In this document: positions 62,990 through 64,000 of the stretch, one piece after another
Numbering within the stretch: position 1 is the first letter of the stretch
How the letters are laid out: every line of letters starts with the position of its first letter
NCBI RefSeq assembly: GCF_018320785.1
Contig: NC_054869.1
Location: 43,427,789 to 43,491,788 of the forward strand
Direction of reading: 5' to 3'
From: Cheilinus undulatus
Lineage: Eukaryota; Chordata; Actinopteri; Labriformes; Labridae
DNA: 64,000 bases
Position numbers and translations under genes: made by a program
The notes under the pieces: generated by a model
Seen by the model: only the letters and a program-made list of their open reading frames with translations
Told to the model about the DNA's origin: nothing
Databases searched by the model: none

Positions 62990-64000
62990 TTTGTAATAGC
63001 CACATTTAAAGCGGTGAAAAGTGGCAAAAATGGATTAAAAGAGACATAAATGGTCAAAAAGCAGATGGTAAAACGGTTCAAAATTGAAATAAAATGGCAA
63101 AAACTGGGTAAAAAGTGTCAAAAAAGGAGTTACAGATAACAAAAATGATCAGAAAGCAGCAAAAAATGTGCTAAAAATGGTGAAAAGTGACTAAAATGGC
63201 CAAAAAGCAGAAACATAGGTGAAAAATAGGCATTAAATGGCAAAACTAGATGACAAGTAGCAAAAATGGGGGAAAAGTGATATAAAAAAGGAGTTATGGA
63301 TGGCAAAAATAGTCAGAAGCTGCAAAAATGTGCTAAAAGATAGTAACAAGTGAATAAAACTGGCAAAAAGCAGCAAAAATATAGGAAAAATTAATGAGAA
63401 GTGACTAAAATGGTAAAAAAGCTGCAAAAATGTGGTAGAAATAGTGAAAAGTGACTAAAATGTCAAAAAGCTGAAAAAAGCATGGTTAAAAATAATGGAT
63501 GGTCACTAAAATGGGCAAAAAGATGCAGAAATATGATAAAAATGAGTGAATAACTTGATTAAAATGACCAAAAGCAGCAAAATATGGTGAAAAGGTGCAA
63601 AATTGGAATAAAATGGCAAAAAACGGGCAAAAAGCGGCAAAAATGGGTCAGAAGTGACATTAAAAAATGAGTTACAGCTGATAAAAATGGTCAGAAAGTG
63701 GCAAAAATGTAGTAAAAATTAATGAAAAGTGACTGAAATGGTCAAAAAGCGGTAAAAATGTGGTAAAAAAAATTGTGAGAAGTGATTAAAAGGTGAAAAA
63801 GCAGCAAAATATGGTGAAGAGGTGCAAAATTGGAATAAAATGGCAAAAACGGGCAAAAAGCGGCAAAAATGGGTCAGAAGTGACATTAAAAAAGGAGTTA
63901 CAGATGATAAAAATGGTTACAAAGTGGCAAAAATGTGGTAAAATAATGGTTAAAAGTGACTGAAAGGGGCAAAAAATGGCAAAATGGGCAAAAAAAAATG
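62990..64000 (+). repeat. Purine-rich higher-order tandem array
   Basis: Units such as GTGGCAAAAATGGTCAAAAA and GGTGAAAAGTGACTAAAATG recur to the window edge. A longer block beginning ATTGGAATAAAATGGCAAAA repeats at 63603 and 63831, a period of about 228 bp, with an older relative at 63083. The plus strand is nearly free of C. The array continues past 64000. Confidence 0.85.

Larger units (their letters stand above)
48175..64000. other. Upstream pcsk5 intron(s): no further exon recognised
   Basis: I looked on the minus strand for Cys-rich repeats or subtilisin-domain exons and found none. The stretch is mostly transposons and arrays listed separately. The first exon in the window (48174) is entered in phase 1, so an upstream exon ending with one spare base must lie further right or be too short for me to see. 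Confidence 0.5.

Noticed and set aside
48175..64000. pcsk5 catalytic-domain exons
   Set aside because: I found no subtilisin motifs (Asp, His or Ser active-site contexts) or P-domain sequence on the minus strand.

Overview
The window is vertebrate nuclear DNA, most likely from a spiny-rayed teleost fish. It has intron-split genes with canonical GT/AG junctions. It is also dense in fish-type repeats: Tc1 remnants, an L2-like LINE with an esterase-type ORF1, tRNA-derived SINEs, hAT and TTAA-target MITEs, and minisatellites. There are no bacterial operons, CRISPR arrays or rRNA genes.

Three protein genes can be reconstructed exon by exon. gcnt1 (minus, 5787-8766, 4 exons, 428 aa) encodes core-2 beta-1,6-GlcNAc transferase of the Golgi. 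rfk (plus, 22178-27853, 4 exons, 169 aa) encodes riboflavin kinase. The 3' half of pcsk5 (minus, 37209-48174, 13 exons, about 826 aa) encodes the cysteine-rich furin-like repeats, transmembrane segment and acidic tail of the membrane-bound proprotein convertase 5/6B. All exon phases join in frame. As I remember the human map, this is the PCSK5-RFK-GCNT1-PRUNE2 block of 9q21 in reverse. The expected fourth gene, prune2, may be represented by one candidate terminal exon at 2136-2260.

Layout: 1-5.5 kb, Tc1 remnants, an AT-rich array and the possible prune2 end; 5.6-12 kb, gcnt1, a 58-bp minisatellite with telomere-like hexamers and a possible gcnt1 leader exon; 12.2-16 kb, an internally deleted L2-like LINE carrying a TTAA MITE; 16-21.5 kb, MITEs and a degenerate array split by a SINE; 21.6-32.3 kb, rfk promoter, gene and long 3' flank; 32.3-37 kb, MITEs; 37-48 kb, pcsk5 with a 20-bp minisatellite, a G/T-rich array and a probable solo LTR in its introns; 48-64 kb, apparently one long pcsk5 intron or upstream sequence filled with nested transposons and ending in a purine-rich higher-order array.

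The three genes are linked by ancient synteny, not a shared pathway: O-glycan branching, FMN synthesis and secretory-pathway proteolysis. I see no convincing new enzymatic system. The most interesting material is a dispersed repeat family (called R here) whose copies carry a short helicase-like N-terminal reading frame, several nested insertions with readable target duplications, the intron-split gcnt1, and a 28-bp perfect hairpin.
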